Assembly: GCF_009797935.1 (NCBI RefSeq) | Contig: NZ_VOLC01000022.1 | Location: forward strand, 1-64,000 | DNA from: Lunatibacter salilacus | GTDB taxonomy: Bacteria; Bacteroidota; Bacteroidia; Cytophagales; Cyclobacteriaceae | Length of the DNA stretch: 64,000 nt | Reading direction: 5' to 3' | Shown here: in pieces, positions 51,185 to 60,687 of the stretch | Position numbering within the stretch: position 1 is the first letter of the stretch | Layout of the letters: every line of letters starts with the position of its first letter | Made by a program: the position numbers and the translations under genes | Notes under the pieces: model-generated | The model's input: the letters and a program-made list of their open reading frames with translations, nothing else | The model's database searches: none | What the model was told of the DNA's origin: nothing

Positions 51185-53512
51185 TTATTCCCTAAGCCAT
51201 TTTACCTGTTGGATTCCCTTCTTATGAATTAGGCGAAGAATGTATAATCCCCTCGACAATTCCTTTAATTTCTCTTCAATCCGGCTCATATCACCGTAAG
51301 AAATATGATCCATTTGAAAACAAGTGCCTCCCCTTCCGTCAATCACCTGAACCATCACCTCGTCCGTTTCAAGTTCACCCGAGTAGTGAAGTGTTAGATT
51401 TCCTCCAAAATAGGGGTTGGGGAAAATTTGAATCCCTTCGACGGGAAATTTGGGACTTTCTAAGCGGAATACCGGACTTTCATCCACAAGTATTCCGTCA
51501 ATTTCAGCCCGGATTTGATAATATACCAATCCCGAAATTTGAACTTTCCCGAAGTGATCGATAAAATCATAGCTATGATATTCGGTAAGTGGCTGGATGG
51601 ACTCGATGATGCCAACGGGAGAAAACTGCAGGTCTGGTCCTATACTTCTATATATTACGAATGTGGTGCCGACTTCTGCCTTGACCTTCCAGCTTAACTG
51701 AACGCTATTGTCGAGAAAATTGGCACCGTAGCTTAACCAACCTAGTGGCAACACACTTAATATACCGGAACTTGCCAAGGTAAGAGTCCGACCGTTTAGT
51801 TCGGAAAGGGAGGCACGTCTATTGGCCCACAATACACTCTCATGCAAAGACGCCGGGATATGTAATCCAGGTGCGATTTCGCCGTATCCAGAAATCCGAA
51901 GATCAGCGATATCATCCAAAATCATATCATTTGCCAATATCTGAATGTCTAATGATTCTGTTGACGCGTTAGTTGTCCTGACTAAAAAATGGCTGTTCAG
52001 GTGGTAATAAATGGTTTTATCGTCCGAATCGGTTAAATTAGCATTGTGTTCTACACCGGGCAGTTGGATATACTGTATGGTAAGCGGTCCAGACTGATCG
52101 GGCAAGGAGCCGATTAGGCGCAGGGTCCGGTTTTCTCCCGCAAAAGAATCAAAAAAGGGAAAGGTAGCATTACTTGTGTTGAAGTCAGGGGGCAGGTTGA
52201 CTATTTCGACTTCTGCGAGATTAGCCCATAAGCCACCTATGTAGTTGTAGTTGGCTGTTGCGGAACCGTTTATAACTAACGTTTGGTTATTAAAGTCTAC
52301 CATACCATCCCTCATGGTAAAATCACCTATGAGCTCGAAGGGTTGGATAAATGTCAGGACTCCACCGGATTTATTGATTTCCAGATGAGAAACGGATATC
52401 TCCACTGCGTCCACCACTTGGTCCCCGGAACCCAAAAGATAAAGAGTGGTAGGATTGTCCTCCAGCGTTCCCTCAGAGATTGTGAAGTCACCGGAAATTT
52501 CCAACACCGACGGCAAAGATCGGATAGCAGACCCTAAAACCTGCAAATCATGGTAAGAAACTATTTGTTGGGAGGTTGGAAAGGTATTAGTGAGAAATTG
52601 TTGGCTTAGTTGGTTGTTAGCATAGCGAACTTCTCCATCAAGGATGACAGAAGCGGCGTCTATGGTTGGTTCGTCGCCCCTAAGCTCAAGAACGGCTCCT
52701 TCTTCGAGGATAAATTCAGTGGCGGGGCGCGCATCTGTTCTTCGTATTATTTGTCCAAATTCTTCAGTAGCGTCTGAAATCAATCGGGCTCCTGAGAGAA
52801 TAATTAGGGAACCATAATCAGAAACACCGAAATCATCATGTATATTAAATGAGAAAGTGGAGGTACCACTTTGGTTCAAAGTCTGATACACTGTCCCAGT
52901 TTCTATTATGAATCGACTCGCCTTGATGCCGGCATTTACTATCAGGAGTTCGCCAGGATTGGGATTAAATCGTACGGTGAACCTACTGTAATTTGTTTGT
53001 CCACTCCAGGAATTACGATTTACTACAGTTCGGGAATCGCCTTTAAACACGATGGATCCGGTTTCCGGATATATCCAATCCATAGAAGGATTAGCCGAAT
53101 TATTAAGAAAATACATCTCCCCTAACATTTGAAATGCCCGCAGCGCACCATACACATCCAAATCAAAGGTTTGAAGGTTGAGTTTTCTCCCCGGGTCAGC
53201 AGCACTGAAGAGGTATAGGTTCCGCACCTCTTCATTTCCAGTAAGTCTTATTTCTTGGCCTTGATGAATAAAAACATCGTTGTTCCTGTTTGGGGGAATA
53301 GTAGCTTCTTCCCAAGCACCATCCTGCCAAACTTGCCAGCTGTTGGGATCATTCCAATCCCCTACTGTTACGTTAGATTGATAGGTTTGATCTTCCAGTA
53401 CAATTTGGGCTTCAGCGAGATTGGGGAATATATAGCAAAGAGCGTGTAGGCCTAAGGACACACAGCTGATGAAAAAACACTTTAATGACGATATAGTATT
53501 AAAATCATACAT
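51185..53512 (-). CDS. Large secreted protein with type IX (type A) sorting domain
   Basis: About 775 residues from the ATG at 53512 (longest frame starts at TTG, 53536). The signal peptide ends near AEAQ. A G8-like or right-handed beta-rich passenger follows: DQTYQSNVTVGDWNDPNSWQVWQDGAWEEATIPPNRNNDVFIHQGQEIRLTGNEEVRNLYLF, with repeated short strand motifs (LELRGDEPTIDAASVILDG). The C-terminal T9SS signal is EGIQIFPNPYFGGNLTLHYSG ... LSRGLYILRLIHKKGIQQVKWLRE, preceded by the LGWLSYGANFLDNSVQLSWKVKAEVG linker seen in many T9SS proteins. Probably a surface adhesin or structural protein. Confidence 0.85.
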   Translation of the reverse strand: MYDFNTISSLKCFFISCVSLGLHALCYIFPNLAEAQIVLEDQTYQSNVTVGDWNDPNSWQVWQDGAWEEATIPPNRNNDVFIHQGQEIRLTGNEEVRNLYLFSAADPGRKLNLQTFDLDVYGALRAFQMLGEMYFLNNSANPSMDWIYPETGSIVFKGDSRTVVNRNSWSGQTNYSRFTVRFNPNPGELLIVNAGIKASRFIIETGTVYQTLNQSGTSTFSFNIHDDFGVSDYGSLIILSGARLISDATEEFGQIIRRTDARPATEFILEEGAVLELRGDEPTIDAASVILDGEVRYANNQLSQQFLTNTFPTSQQIVSYHDLQVLGSAIRSLPSVLEISGDFTISEGTLEDNPTTLYLLGSGDQVVDAVEISVSHLEINKSGGVLTFIQPFELIGDFTMRDGMVDFNNQTLVINGSATANYNYIGGLWANLAEVEIVNLPPDFNTSNATFPFFDSFAGENRTLRLIGSLPDQSGPLTIQYIQLPGVEHNANLTDSDDKTIYYHLNSHFLVRTTNASTESLDIQILANDMILDDIADLRISGYGEIAPGLHIPASLHESVLWANRRASLSELNGRTLTLASSGILSVLPLGWLSYGANFLDNSVQLSWKVKAEVGTTFVIYRSIGPDLQFSPVGIIESIQPLTEYHSYDFIDHFGKVQISGLVYYQIRAEIDGILVDESPVFRLESPKFPVEGIQIFPNPYFGGNLTLHYSGELETDEVMVQVIDGRGGTCFQMDHISYGDMSRIEEKLKELSRGLYILRLIHKKGIQQVKWLRE

Positions 53513-53662
53513 TTGAAAATGAGAAAAGTGAATCAATTTGGAGAATTATATTTGAATTTCCAAGATTTATATGCAAAAAAAATAGTATGAAAAGCAATTT
53601 AATGTTGTCGTCCGACTAAAACAGGAAAATCGAAAAAAGCCCTCGTATAGATTTTATATTGA

Positions 53663-53875
53663 AATTTTAAAATCGTCTACCTAAGCCAGAGTGGAATCAT
53701 TGATTTCCAATGGACAGGCAAACCCTTGACGATGGCTTTTTCTTATGACTATCGGGCCAACCTAACCGCCATTGCAGGACTTTTTGATGCCCGTAATAGT
53801 ATTCTTGCCGATGAGTATATACACCGCAGTCTCATAGATGCTCTCCGCCTTGCAGACAACAGTAATCTACCCTAG
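53663..53875 (+). pseudogene. Alpha-oxoamine synthase (BioF/KBL-like) remnant
   Basis: A plus-strand frame reads ...GKPLTMAFSYDYRANLTAIA, then GLFDARNSILADEYIHRSLI, then DALRLADNSNLP and a stop at 53873-53875. This resembles the conserved segment of KBL/BioF-type PLP enzymes (x-F-x-SGYDANL-x-x-I-x-x-L ... D-x-x-LADEYIHASLIDG-x-RL). Everything before and after, including the PLP lysine, is missing. Identification by eye from about 50 residues. Confidence 0.5.
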
Positions 53876-54015
53876 AAAGATTTTGCCTGAAAAAAAATAA
53901 ATCCATTTAGATCTTTGATTATGGGGGCGATTTCCCCGCATGGAAGACGAAAAAACAGATTTATTCGTTTAAATTTGCCTGCTTATCCGGCCCATTAATC
54001 CGAATCTAACCTCCT

Positions 54016-55236
54016 ATGAGAACCATTTTTCCGTACTTTCCAAAAATTAGAACTAACTTCCTTCTACTTTGGGCGGTTTTTATAATAGGATTTTTATCCA
54101 TCCCCCAAGCCCACGCCCAAACCTACCAGATTAGCTTAATTACCTGTGATCCAGGTGATGAGCTTTATTCCACTTTTGGGCATAGTGCCATTAGGGTGTT
54201 GGATACCGATTCGGGACGGGACTTGGTATTCAACTACGGCACCTTTGACTTCAATACCCCTTTTTTCTATGTCAAATTTACCCGAAGGACCCTTGATTAT
54301 CAGTTGGCCCTAACGACGTTTGATCAGTTTCTGTATGAGTATAATTACTTTAAGCGTAGCGTATGGGAGCAGGTTCTGGACTTAAATCCCGAACAGACTG
54401 CCGCAATCATCGATTTTTTACGGACGAATTATGAACCCGAAAACCGGAAATACCGCTATGATTTCTTCTATGACAATTGTTCTACCCGTATACGAAATTT
54501 GATGGAAACCTTGCTTGGAGAGAATTTGAAATGGAATGAACCTGACACAAGCGAGGCTAAAACCTTTAGGGATCTAATCGACGAGTACGTTTACCCCCTT
54601 CCCTGGTCAGACTTAGGCATTGACTTGGCGTTGGGAGCGGTTATTGACCAGAACGCAACCGAACGGGAAAAACTTTTTCTACCGGATTACCTTTCCGCCG
54701 CTTTTGGACGCGCCAGTGTGGTTGGAGACGGTCCAAGCCGACCACTTGTACGCGAAGAAAATATCATTTACGACTTTCCAGAAAGAGAAGGCAACATCAA
54801 TTTTTTGCTGAGCCCCTATTTTCTATTTTGGATGTTGGCTATTCTGTTTGGCGTATTTACTTTCGTTGGGTTTAAGCGTAAACGACTCTACTTGGGTCTT
54901 GACATAGCACTCTTGGGGGCCATGGGCGTTTTGGGCATTTTGGTAGTTTACCTGTGGTTCTTTACGGCCCATTCCCAGACCAAATCCAATTGGAATATAC
55001 TCTGGGCATTTCCCCTGCATTTTGTCGGAATTTATGGATTATTGACGGGCAAAAGATGGGTTAGAAATTACTTGCTGGGTGCGTTAATTTTAGCAGATCT
55101 GGCATTGGTGATTTGGATATTCGGCATTCAGTCCTTCCATCCGAGTATTTTGCCCTTACTGTTGGCCGTTATATTAAGGACGAATTTCCTTTACTACCAT
55201 GTAGATAAGTGGAAACCTGAAAAAGCATCCGGATAG
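54016..55236 (+). CDS. DUF4105-domain membrane protein
   Basis: 406 residues. A signal peptide (about 15-34, AHAQ) is followed by the DUF4105 domain (about 38-185; YQISLITCDPGDELYSTFGHSAIRVLDTDSGRDLVFNYGTFDFNTPFFYVKFTRRTLDYQLALTTFDQFLYEYNYFKRSVWEQVLDL, and FFYDNCSTRIRNLMETLLG with a conserved histidine and a D-N-C-x-x-x). Then come about four membrane helices (275-395). The D-N-C and G-H motifs give it an NlpC/CHAP-like look, so a peptidase-type activity is possible but unproven. It lies 54 bases before uvrB. Confidence 0.9.
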   Translation: MRTIFPYFPKIRTNFLLLWAVFIIGFLSIPQAHAQTYQISLITCDPGDELYSTFGHSAIRVLDTDSGRDLVFNYGTFDFNTPFFYVKFTRRTLDYQLALTTFDQFLYEYNYFKRSVWEQVLDLNPEQTAAIIDFLRTNYEPENRKYRYDFFYDNCSTRIRNLMETLLGENLKWNEPDTSEAKTFRDLIDEYVYPLPWSDLGIDLALGAVIDQNATEREKLFLPDYLSAAFGRASVVGDGPSRPLVREENIIYDFPEREGNINFLLSPYFLFWMLAILFGVFTFVGFKRKRLYLGLDIALLGAMGVLGILVVYLWFFTAHSQTKSNWNILWAFPLHFVGIYGLLTGKRWVRNYLLGALILADLALVIWIFGIQSFHPSILPLLLAVILRTNFLYYHVDKWKPEKASG

Positions 55237-55290
55237 ATCCAAACTATTCACCCCGATAGATACGTTATAGACTATACTCAATAGGAAGGC

Positions 55291-57330
55291 ATGGCATTTC
55301 AAATCACTTCGGATTACCAACCCACCGGCGATCAGCCAACGGCTATCAAAAGTCTCGTGGAAGGCATACAGGAACAAGAACCCGCCCAAGTCCTACTCGG
55401 AGTGACCGGATCCGGCAAAACGTTCACCATCGCAAACGTAATCCAGGAGGTTCAGAAGCCGACGTTGGTGCTCAGTCACAACAAAACCCTTGCTGCGCAG
55501 CTTTATGGCGAATTCAAACAGTTTTTTCCGAATAACTCGGTTCAATATTTTATCTCCTACTACGATTATTATCAGCCGGAGGCATTTATACCCACCAGCG
55601 GTACGTATATAGAAAAGGATCTTTCGATCAACGAAGAAATTGAGAAATTGCGTCTTGCGGCTACCTCCGCCCTACTATCCGGAAGAAGGGATGTAATCGT
55701 AGTGGCATCGGTATCCTGTATCTATGGTATCGGAAACCCGGAAGAGTTTGGAAAAAATGTGATTCACCTACAAGAGGGGGACCGTATTCCAAGAAATCAG
55801 CTTTTGTTTAAGTTGGTGGAGGTGCTCTATAGCCGTGCTACGGCAGAGTTTTCCAGAGGCACTTTCAGAGTAAAGGGAGACACAGTAGATGTTTTCATTG
55901 CTTATGGGGATTTTGCTTACCGCATTTATTTTTGGGGGGATGAGATTGAAGCTATACAGCGGGTGGATCCCGAGTCTGGGAAAAAGATTGCTGACGAAAA
56001 AATCATTTCCATATTTCCGGCTAACCTTTTCGTGACGGGAAGGGATGTGATCGATCAGGCCATCCATGAGATTCAGGATGATCTTATGGCACAGGTTTCT
56101 TTTTTCGAACGGGACATGCGCTTGGTGGAGGCTAAGCGACTAAGGGAGCGCACAGAGTTTGACCTGGAGATGATTCGTGAACTGGGGTACTGTTCTGGGG
56201 TGGAAAACTATTCCCGGTATTTCGACCGACGTATGCCGGGTACAAGACCCTTCTGTCTATTGGATTATTTTCCCAATGATTACCTATTGGTAATCGATGA
56301 AAGCCACGTGACGGTTCCCCAGGTCCGGGCCATGTGGGGGGGAGACCGTTCCAGAAAGATGAATCTGGTAGATTATGGGTTTCGGCTTCCATCCGCCTTA
56401 GACAACCGGCCGTTAAAATTTGAGGAGTTTGAAGACCTGACCAACCAAGTCATATATGTGAGTGCTACCCCGGCCGATTATGAGCTTACCCGTTCGGGTG
56501 GGGTCGTCGTGGAGCAGATTATCCGGCCTACCGGGCTGCTTGATCCAGTTATCGAAGTCCGTCCCAGTGCCAATCAAATTGATGATCTTCTGGAGGAAAT
56601 TGATCAAACCATTATAGCTGGTTTTCGGGTACTGGTGACTACTCTTACCAAACGAATGGCGGAGGAGTTAAACAAGTTTTTGGAAAAGGCGGGCGTAAAG
56701 TCCCGATATATTCACTCTGAAGTAAAGCCGCTAGATCGGGTAGAAATCTTGAGGGAGCTTCGACTGGGCGTATTTGATGTTTTGGTAGGAGTAAACTTGT
56801 TGCGGGAGGGATTGGATCTTCCGGAAGTTTCGTTGGTCGCTATATTGGATGCGGACAAGGAAGGATTTCTCCGGAATGTACGGAGCTTGGTGCAGACGAT
56901 CGGGCGGGCTGCCAGAAACGAACAGGGTAGGGTTATTATGTACGCCGATAAAATGACGGACTCCATGCAGGTAGCTATAGATGAGACGAACAGAAGGCGG
57001 GCAATACAGCAGGATTATAACTTGGAGCATGGTATCGTTCCGACGACTATCCTGAAGTCCAGGGAAAGAATCATGGGTCAGACCAAGGTTGCTGATAGTA
57101 AGAAAAACGCGAAAGTTTACGCGGAAAATTTTGACAGCGAAAATGGTGTGGCTGCCGATCCAGTAGTTCAATATTTGAGTAAGGATAAGCTGGAGAAACT
57201 TATTTCCCAGACCCAGAAAAGAATGGAAGCAGCAGCCAAAGACCTTAATTTTATGGAGGCTGCAAGGCTTCGGGACGAATGGCAGGGTATGAAAAACAGA
57301 TTGGCGGAACTAAACCGGGGATTAGGATGA
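55291..57330 (+). CDS. uvrB: UvrABC excinuclease subunit B
   Basis: 679 residues, the normal size. The helicase-like protein verifies DNA damage and loads UvrC. Walker A is GVTGSGKT (37-44). The beta-hairpin is YYDYYQPEAFIPTSGTYIEKDLSIN, the DEAD-like box LLVIDESHVTVPQ, the RPTG motif QIIRPTGLLDP, and motif VI SLVQTIGRAARNEQGRVIMYADKMTDSM. The C-terminal UVR domain is EKLISQTQKRMEAAAKDLNFMEAARLRDE. An aggaagg stretch lies four bases before the ATG. The stop overlaps the next gene's ATG. Confidence 0.97.
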   Translation: MAFQITSDYQPTGDQPTAIKSLVEGIQEQEPAQVLLGVTGSGKTFTIANVIQEVQKPTLVLSHNKTLAAQLYGEFKQFFPNNSVQYFISYYDYYQPEAFIPTSGTYIEKDLSINEEIEKLRLAATSALLSGRRDVIVVASVSCIYGIGNPEEFGKNVIHLQEGDRIPRNQLLFKLVEVLYSRATAEFSRGTFRVKGDTVDVFIAYGDFAYRIYFWGDEIEAIQRVDPESGKKIADEKIISIFPANLFVTGRDVIDQAIHEIQDDLMAQVSFFERDMRLVEAKRLRERTEFDLEMIRELGYCSGVENYSRYFDRRMPGTRPFCLLDYFPNDYLLVIDESHVTVPQVRAMWGGDRSRKMNLVDYGFRLPSALDNRPLKFEEFEDLTNQVIYVSATPADYELTRSGGVVVEQIIRPTGLLDPVIEVRPSANQIDDLLEEIDQTIIAGFRVLVTTLTKRMAEELNKFLEKAGVKSRYIHSEVKPLDRVEILRELRLGVFDVLVGVNLLREGLDLPEVSLVAILDADKEGFLRNVRSLVQTIGRAARNEQGRVIMYADKMTDSMQVAIDETNRRRAIQQDYNLEHGIVPTTILKSRERIMGQTKVADSKKNAKVYAENFDSENGVAADPVVQYLSKDKLEKLISQTQKRMEAAAKDLNFMEAARLRDEWQGMKNRLAELNRGLG

Positions 57331-57761
57331 AAAAGGTAATTGGCTTCATAAGTTTGATCTGGTTAGGTGTAAATGCCGATGCTTTTGGCCAGCAGGCTGA
57401 GGGGAGTATGCTTGTTTCGAGTGCTATTGATGTCGTTCGTACAGATGTACCTGGCGTGATACGCCGGTATCAGTTAGGCGTAGAGGGTAATTATTTTTAC
57501 CGACATAATTTGTCAGTATCAGGAGGCTATGAATTTAATTATGGCCAGACCAACCATGTCACCCTTGGCGGAAGGTATTATCCCTTAGAGCCCTTGTTTA
57601 TCCGGGCGAGGGGGTTAATCGGATCCAGTTCTGATTTTGCTTTGGGTGCAGGGTATACACACAATATAAGTTACCGGGTGAGGTTGGAAGGAATGTCAGA
57701 TTACTACTTGGTATCCAATGTTGTTGGCTTTCGTATAGGTATAGCGGTATTGATAAACTAG
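57327..57761 (+). CDS. Small outer-membrane beta-barrel-like protein
   Basis: 144 residues. The ATG at 57327 overlaps the uvrB stop (ATGA), so translation is probably coupled. A signal peptide (1-21, AFGQQ) precedes alternating beta strands (YQLGVEGNYFYRHNLSVSGGYEFNYGQTNHVTLGGRYYPLEPLFIRARGLIGSSSDFALGAGY ... VRLEGMSDYYLVSNVVGFRIGIAVLIN), each amphipathic with aromatic girdle residues. An 8-stranded OmpA/OmpW-like barrel is likely. Nothing points to a DNA-repair role despite the coupling. Confidence 0.72.
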   Translation: MKKVIGFISLIWLGVNADAFGQQAEGSMLVSSAIDVVRTDVPGVIRRYQLGVEGNYFYRHNLSVSGGYEFNYGQTNHVTLGGRYYPLEPLFIRARGLIGSSSDFALGAGYTHNISYRVRLEGMSDYYLVSNVVGFRIGIAVLIN

Positions 57762-57767
57762 AACTGT

Positions 57768-58409
57768 ATGACACTTCAGGAAATTTCCAAACTTGCCCAG
57801 CAGGGAGAAGGTCTTCATATTGAGTTTAAGAAAAAGGCGGCGCATCCCGAAAAAATCGTCCGTGAGATTGTAGCCATGGCCAATACCGATGGGGGCTATT
57901 TGCTTATTGGCGTGGATGACAATGGGACAGTAAGCGGGCAGCGGTTTATAGAGGAGGAGGTGTTTGTTATGGACAAAGCAATTAATGAGCTTATATTTCC
58001 TCCCATCGTACCTGAAAGGCACCTTTTGCATCTAAATGCCAAAAAGGGAATTGCCGTTTATCAGGTTAGGAAGAGCAGCCAACGGCCTCATTTTATTGTG
58101 GAAAATGCCAAGAGAAAAGCTTATGTCCGAGTCAGTGACAAAAGCATACAGGCCAGTAGGGAGATGTGGGAAATTCTCAAAAGAGAAAAAAAACAAGAAG
58201 ATGTTGTCTTTCAGTATGGAAGAAAGGAGGAAATCCTTGTGAAGGCTTTAGAGAATCAACCTTCAATTACTCTGAAAGAATATATGCAGCTTGCTAAGCT
58301 TCCCGTTTACGTGGCTTCTAGAACTTTGGTGAAATTGGTATTGGCAAACGTTCTTCAAGTCATCCCCCAAGAATCGGAAGATATCTTTGTCAGGAAGGGT
58401 CTTTCGTGA
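57768..58409 (+). CDS. AlbA_2/Schlafen-type putative DNA-binding protein
   Basis: 213 residues. The N-terminal AlbA_2 domain (about 1-125) reads EGLHIEFKKKAAHPEKIVREIVAMANTDGGYLLIGVDDNGTVSGQRFIEEEVFVMDKAINELIFPPIVPE, then KSSQRPHFIVENAKRKAYVRVSDKSIQAS. A short winged-helix-like C terminus follows (LKEYMQLAKLPVYVASRTLVKLVLANVLQV). Usually such proteins are longer regulators with an ATPase-like middle; this short form is frequent in Bacteroidota. It overlaps the convergent recX by 20 bases. Confidence 0.85.
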   Translation: MTLQEISKLAQQGEGLHIEFKKKAAHPEKIVREIVAMANTDGGYLLIGVDDNGTVSGQRFIEEEVFVMDKAINELIFPPIVPERHLLHLNAKKGIAVYQVRKSSQRPHFIVENAKRKAYVRVSDKSIQASREMWEILKREKKQEDVVFQYGRKEEILVKALENQPSITLKEYMQLAKLPVYVASRTLVKLVLANVLQVIPQESEDIFVRKGLS

Positions 58410-58902
58410 TTTGCTCGATAACGTCCCGAATCAAATCATTTTCGAAACCTCTAAATACAAGAAAACGCTGCACTTTGGCCCTCTTTTTCAACTCATTTGT
58501 TTCCTGGGTTAATTTCCATTTTCGTTCGGCCAAGAATTGCAGAACGGCCCAATATTCGTCACTATCAATTAGATTCAGCGCCATCTGAATGGTATCCTCC
58601 GGAATATCCCTCATTTTCAACTCTTGCCGTATGCGCACCCTCCCCCATTTTTTAAGCGTGAACCTTCCTCTGACAAATGCTTCGGCAAAGCGGTTTTCGT
58701 TGAGGAAGCCTTCTTCGGCGAGTTTCTCCAAAATCGGGTCAATTTGGGAAGGGTTTAGCCCGAATTCCTCAAGTTTGTTCCTGACCTCGGAAATGCATCT
58801 TTCCTGATAGGCGCAATATGCCGCAATCCTTTCTTTTGCTTTGGCAAGAGAAATTTTCTTTTTAGGTACATGACCTGAATTTTCTTTTTCTGAGAGTGAC
58901 AT
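58390..58902 (-). CDS. recX: RecA regulator RecX
   Basis: 170 residues in three-helix RecX repeats: KERIAAYCAYQERCISEVRNKLEEFGLNPSQIDPILEKLAEEGFLNENRFAEAFVRGRFTLKKWGRVRIRQELKMRDIPEDTIQMAL, then FLVFRGFENDLIRDVI. RecX binds within the RecA filament and limits its activity. Its length is standard. The 3' end overlaps the convergent AlbA_2 gene; it is divergent from tpiA with a 73-base gap. Confidence 0.93.
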   Translation of the reverse strand: MSLSEKENSGHVPKKKISLAKAKERIAAYCAYQERCISEVRNKLEEFGLNPSQIDPILEKLAEEGFLNENRFAEAFVRGRFTLKKWGRVRIRQELKMRDIPEDTIQMALNLIDSDEYWAVLQFLAERKWKLTQETNELKKRAKVQRFLVFRGFENDLIRDVIEQITKDPS

Positions 58903-58975
58903 TTTGCCTATTTTTGAGATTCCTTAGAAAAACGGGAATTTGTGTCCAAATATATAAAACCTAACAGAATTTATC

Positions 58976-59737
58976 ATGCGAAAAAAAATAGTAGCTGGAA
59001 ACTGGAAAATGAACTTAACCTTGGAAGAAGGGCAAAAGCTCACTTCTGAAATTGTACATATGGTCAAGGATGAATTGAATCAGCCTGTCACTGTGGTGAT
59101 TAACCCGCCATTTACCCATTTGCAATCAGTAAAAAAACTGATAGAAGGGGCAAAAGATATTTTTTTAGGCGCACAAAATTGTTCCGATAAAGCTTCCGGT
59201 GCCTATACAGGAGAGGTTTCTGCGGGTATTTTGACTTCATTCGGAGCTTCCTATGTCATTATTGGCCACAGTGAAAGACGGGAGTATTTTAAAGAAACCA
59301 ATGAACAGTTAACAGAGAAGGTCAAGCTGGCTCTGGCTAATGGACTGACCCCAATTTTCTGCTGTGGCGAGCCGCTTGAAATCCGTGAAGCCAACACGCA
59401 AGATGCCTATGTCACTGAGCAACTTACTGCCAGTTTGTTCGGATTAAGTGAAGATGAAATCAAACAACTTGTTTTGGCCTATGAACCCATCTGGGCAATC
59501 GGAACCGGCCGAACTGCTTCATCAGATCAAGCGCAAGAAATGCACGCCTCAATTAGAAAGCATTTGGCATCCAAATACGGGCAAGCCATTGCAGATGGCA
59601 TATCCATTTTATACGGTGGAAGCTGCAAGCCGGACAATGCCCAAGAAATATTTAGCAAAGCAGATGTGGATGGTGGCCTGATTGGCGGAGCATCTCTGAA
59701 ATCCAGGGACTTTGTGGATATTGTCAAATCCTTTTAA
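58976..59737 (+). CDS. tpiA: Triosephosphate isomerase
   Basis: 253 residues, complete TIM barrel: GNWKMN with K11, VIIGHSERR with the electrophile H98, [11 protein letters not shown] with the catalytic base E170, and the phosphate loops [12 protein letters not shown] and [10 protein letters not shown]. It interconverts dihydroxyacetone phosphate and glyceraldehyde-3-phosphate. It stands with prmA 99 bases downstream on the same strand. Confidence 0.97.
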   Translation: MRKKIVAGNWKMNLTLEEGQKLTSEIVHMVKDELNQPVTVVINPPFTHLQSVKKLIEGAKDIFLGAQNCSDKASGAYTGEVSAGILTSFGASYVIIGHSERREYFKETNEQLTEKVKLALANGLTPIFCCGEPLEIREANTQDAYVTEQLTASLFGLSEDEIKQLVLAYEPIWAIGTGRTASSDQAQEMHASIRKHLASKYGQAIADGISILYGGSCKPDNAQEIFSKADVDGGLIGGASLKSRDFVDIVKSF

Positions 59738-59836
59738 ATTCAGTAACTAGCTTACAGGCTTGGTAGGTGAACTCTCACTAATATGTAGGGATTACTATCA
59801 AGCCTTTGTTCATTTTATACAATTCAATCCGCTCCT

Positions 59837-60670
59837 ATGAATTACCTAGTTTGTAAGATTACCTGTTTGCCGGAATATGGGGAAATTTTAATGGCTGAAT
59901 TGGCTGATATTGGGTTCGATTCCTTTATGGAGTCTCCACAGGGCATAGAGGCCTATATACAGGAGGGGACCTTTGACCAGGCAGCATTGGATGAGGTGAT
60001 CGCTAAATATGCCGCTCAGACAGCGCTTTCTGTCGTAACGGAGTTGATGCCCCGCATTAATTGGAATGAGGAATGGGAAAAGAACTATGATCCTATCATG
60101 GTGGGTAAGCAAGTTTACGTGAGAGCCTCCTTTCATCCGGAGCGAACCGATTTCGCCCACGAAATCATCATCAACCCAAAAATGTCTTTTGGTACCGGCC
60201 ATCATGCGACCACTCATCTCATGTTGGAGTTTTTATTGGAGCTAGATCTCGCTGGAAAAACGGTACTGGATGTAGGCTCGGGAACAGGTATCTTGGCCAT
60301 TATGGCGCATAAGATGGGAGCAACTACTGTGGAAGCTTTCGATATAGACGACTGGTGTGTGGATAATGGCAATGAGAATTTTACCCTTAATGGGTTACAC
60401 GACCTCAAGATGGGTTTAGGAACTATCAGGGAAGTTTCTCCTTCAGGTCCTTATGATGTAATATTAGCCAATATCAATAAAAATGTATTGCTCGATGAAA
60501 TGGGACAGTATGCCAGCATATTGAGCCCAACAGGTATGTTGTTAATCAGTGGATTTTATGAACATGATATACCTGATATTATGCAAAAAGCCCAATTACT
60601 TGATCTGAAGATTAATCACCAACGAATCAGAAATAATTGGGCTGCTATAGCACTTAAGAAAACGGTATAA
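59837..60670 (+). CDS. prmA: Ribosomal protein L11 methyltransferase
   Basis: 277 residues. The N-terminal substrate-recognition domain (1-95; YLVCKITCLPEYGEILMAELADIGFDSFMES and MPRINWNEEWEKNYDPIMVGKQVYVRASFHPE) precedes a class I methyltransferase domain. Key motifs are INPKMSFGTGHHATTHLMLEFLLELDLAGKTVLDVGSGTGILAIMAHKMGA and VILANINKNVLL (the N-P/I-N-type catalytic loop). It trimethylates ribosomal protein L11. Convergent with the DUF4270 gene. Confidence 0.93.
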   Translation: MNYLVCKITCLPEYGEILMAELADIGFDSFMESPQGIEAYIQEGTFDQAALDEVIAKYAAQTALSVVTELMPRINWNEEWEKNYDPIMVGKQVYVRASFHPERTDFAHEIIINPKMSFGTGHHATTHLMLEFLLELDLAGKTVLDVGSGTGILAIMAHKMGATTVEAFDIDDWCVDNGNENFTLNGLHDLKMGLGTIREVSPSGPYDVILANINKNVLLDEMGQYASILSPTGMLLISGFYEHDIPDIMQKAQLLDLKINHQRIRNNWAAIALKKTV

Positions 60671-60687
60671 TAGTTTTTTACTTAGAG

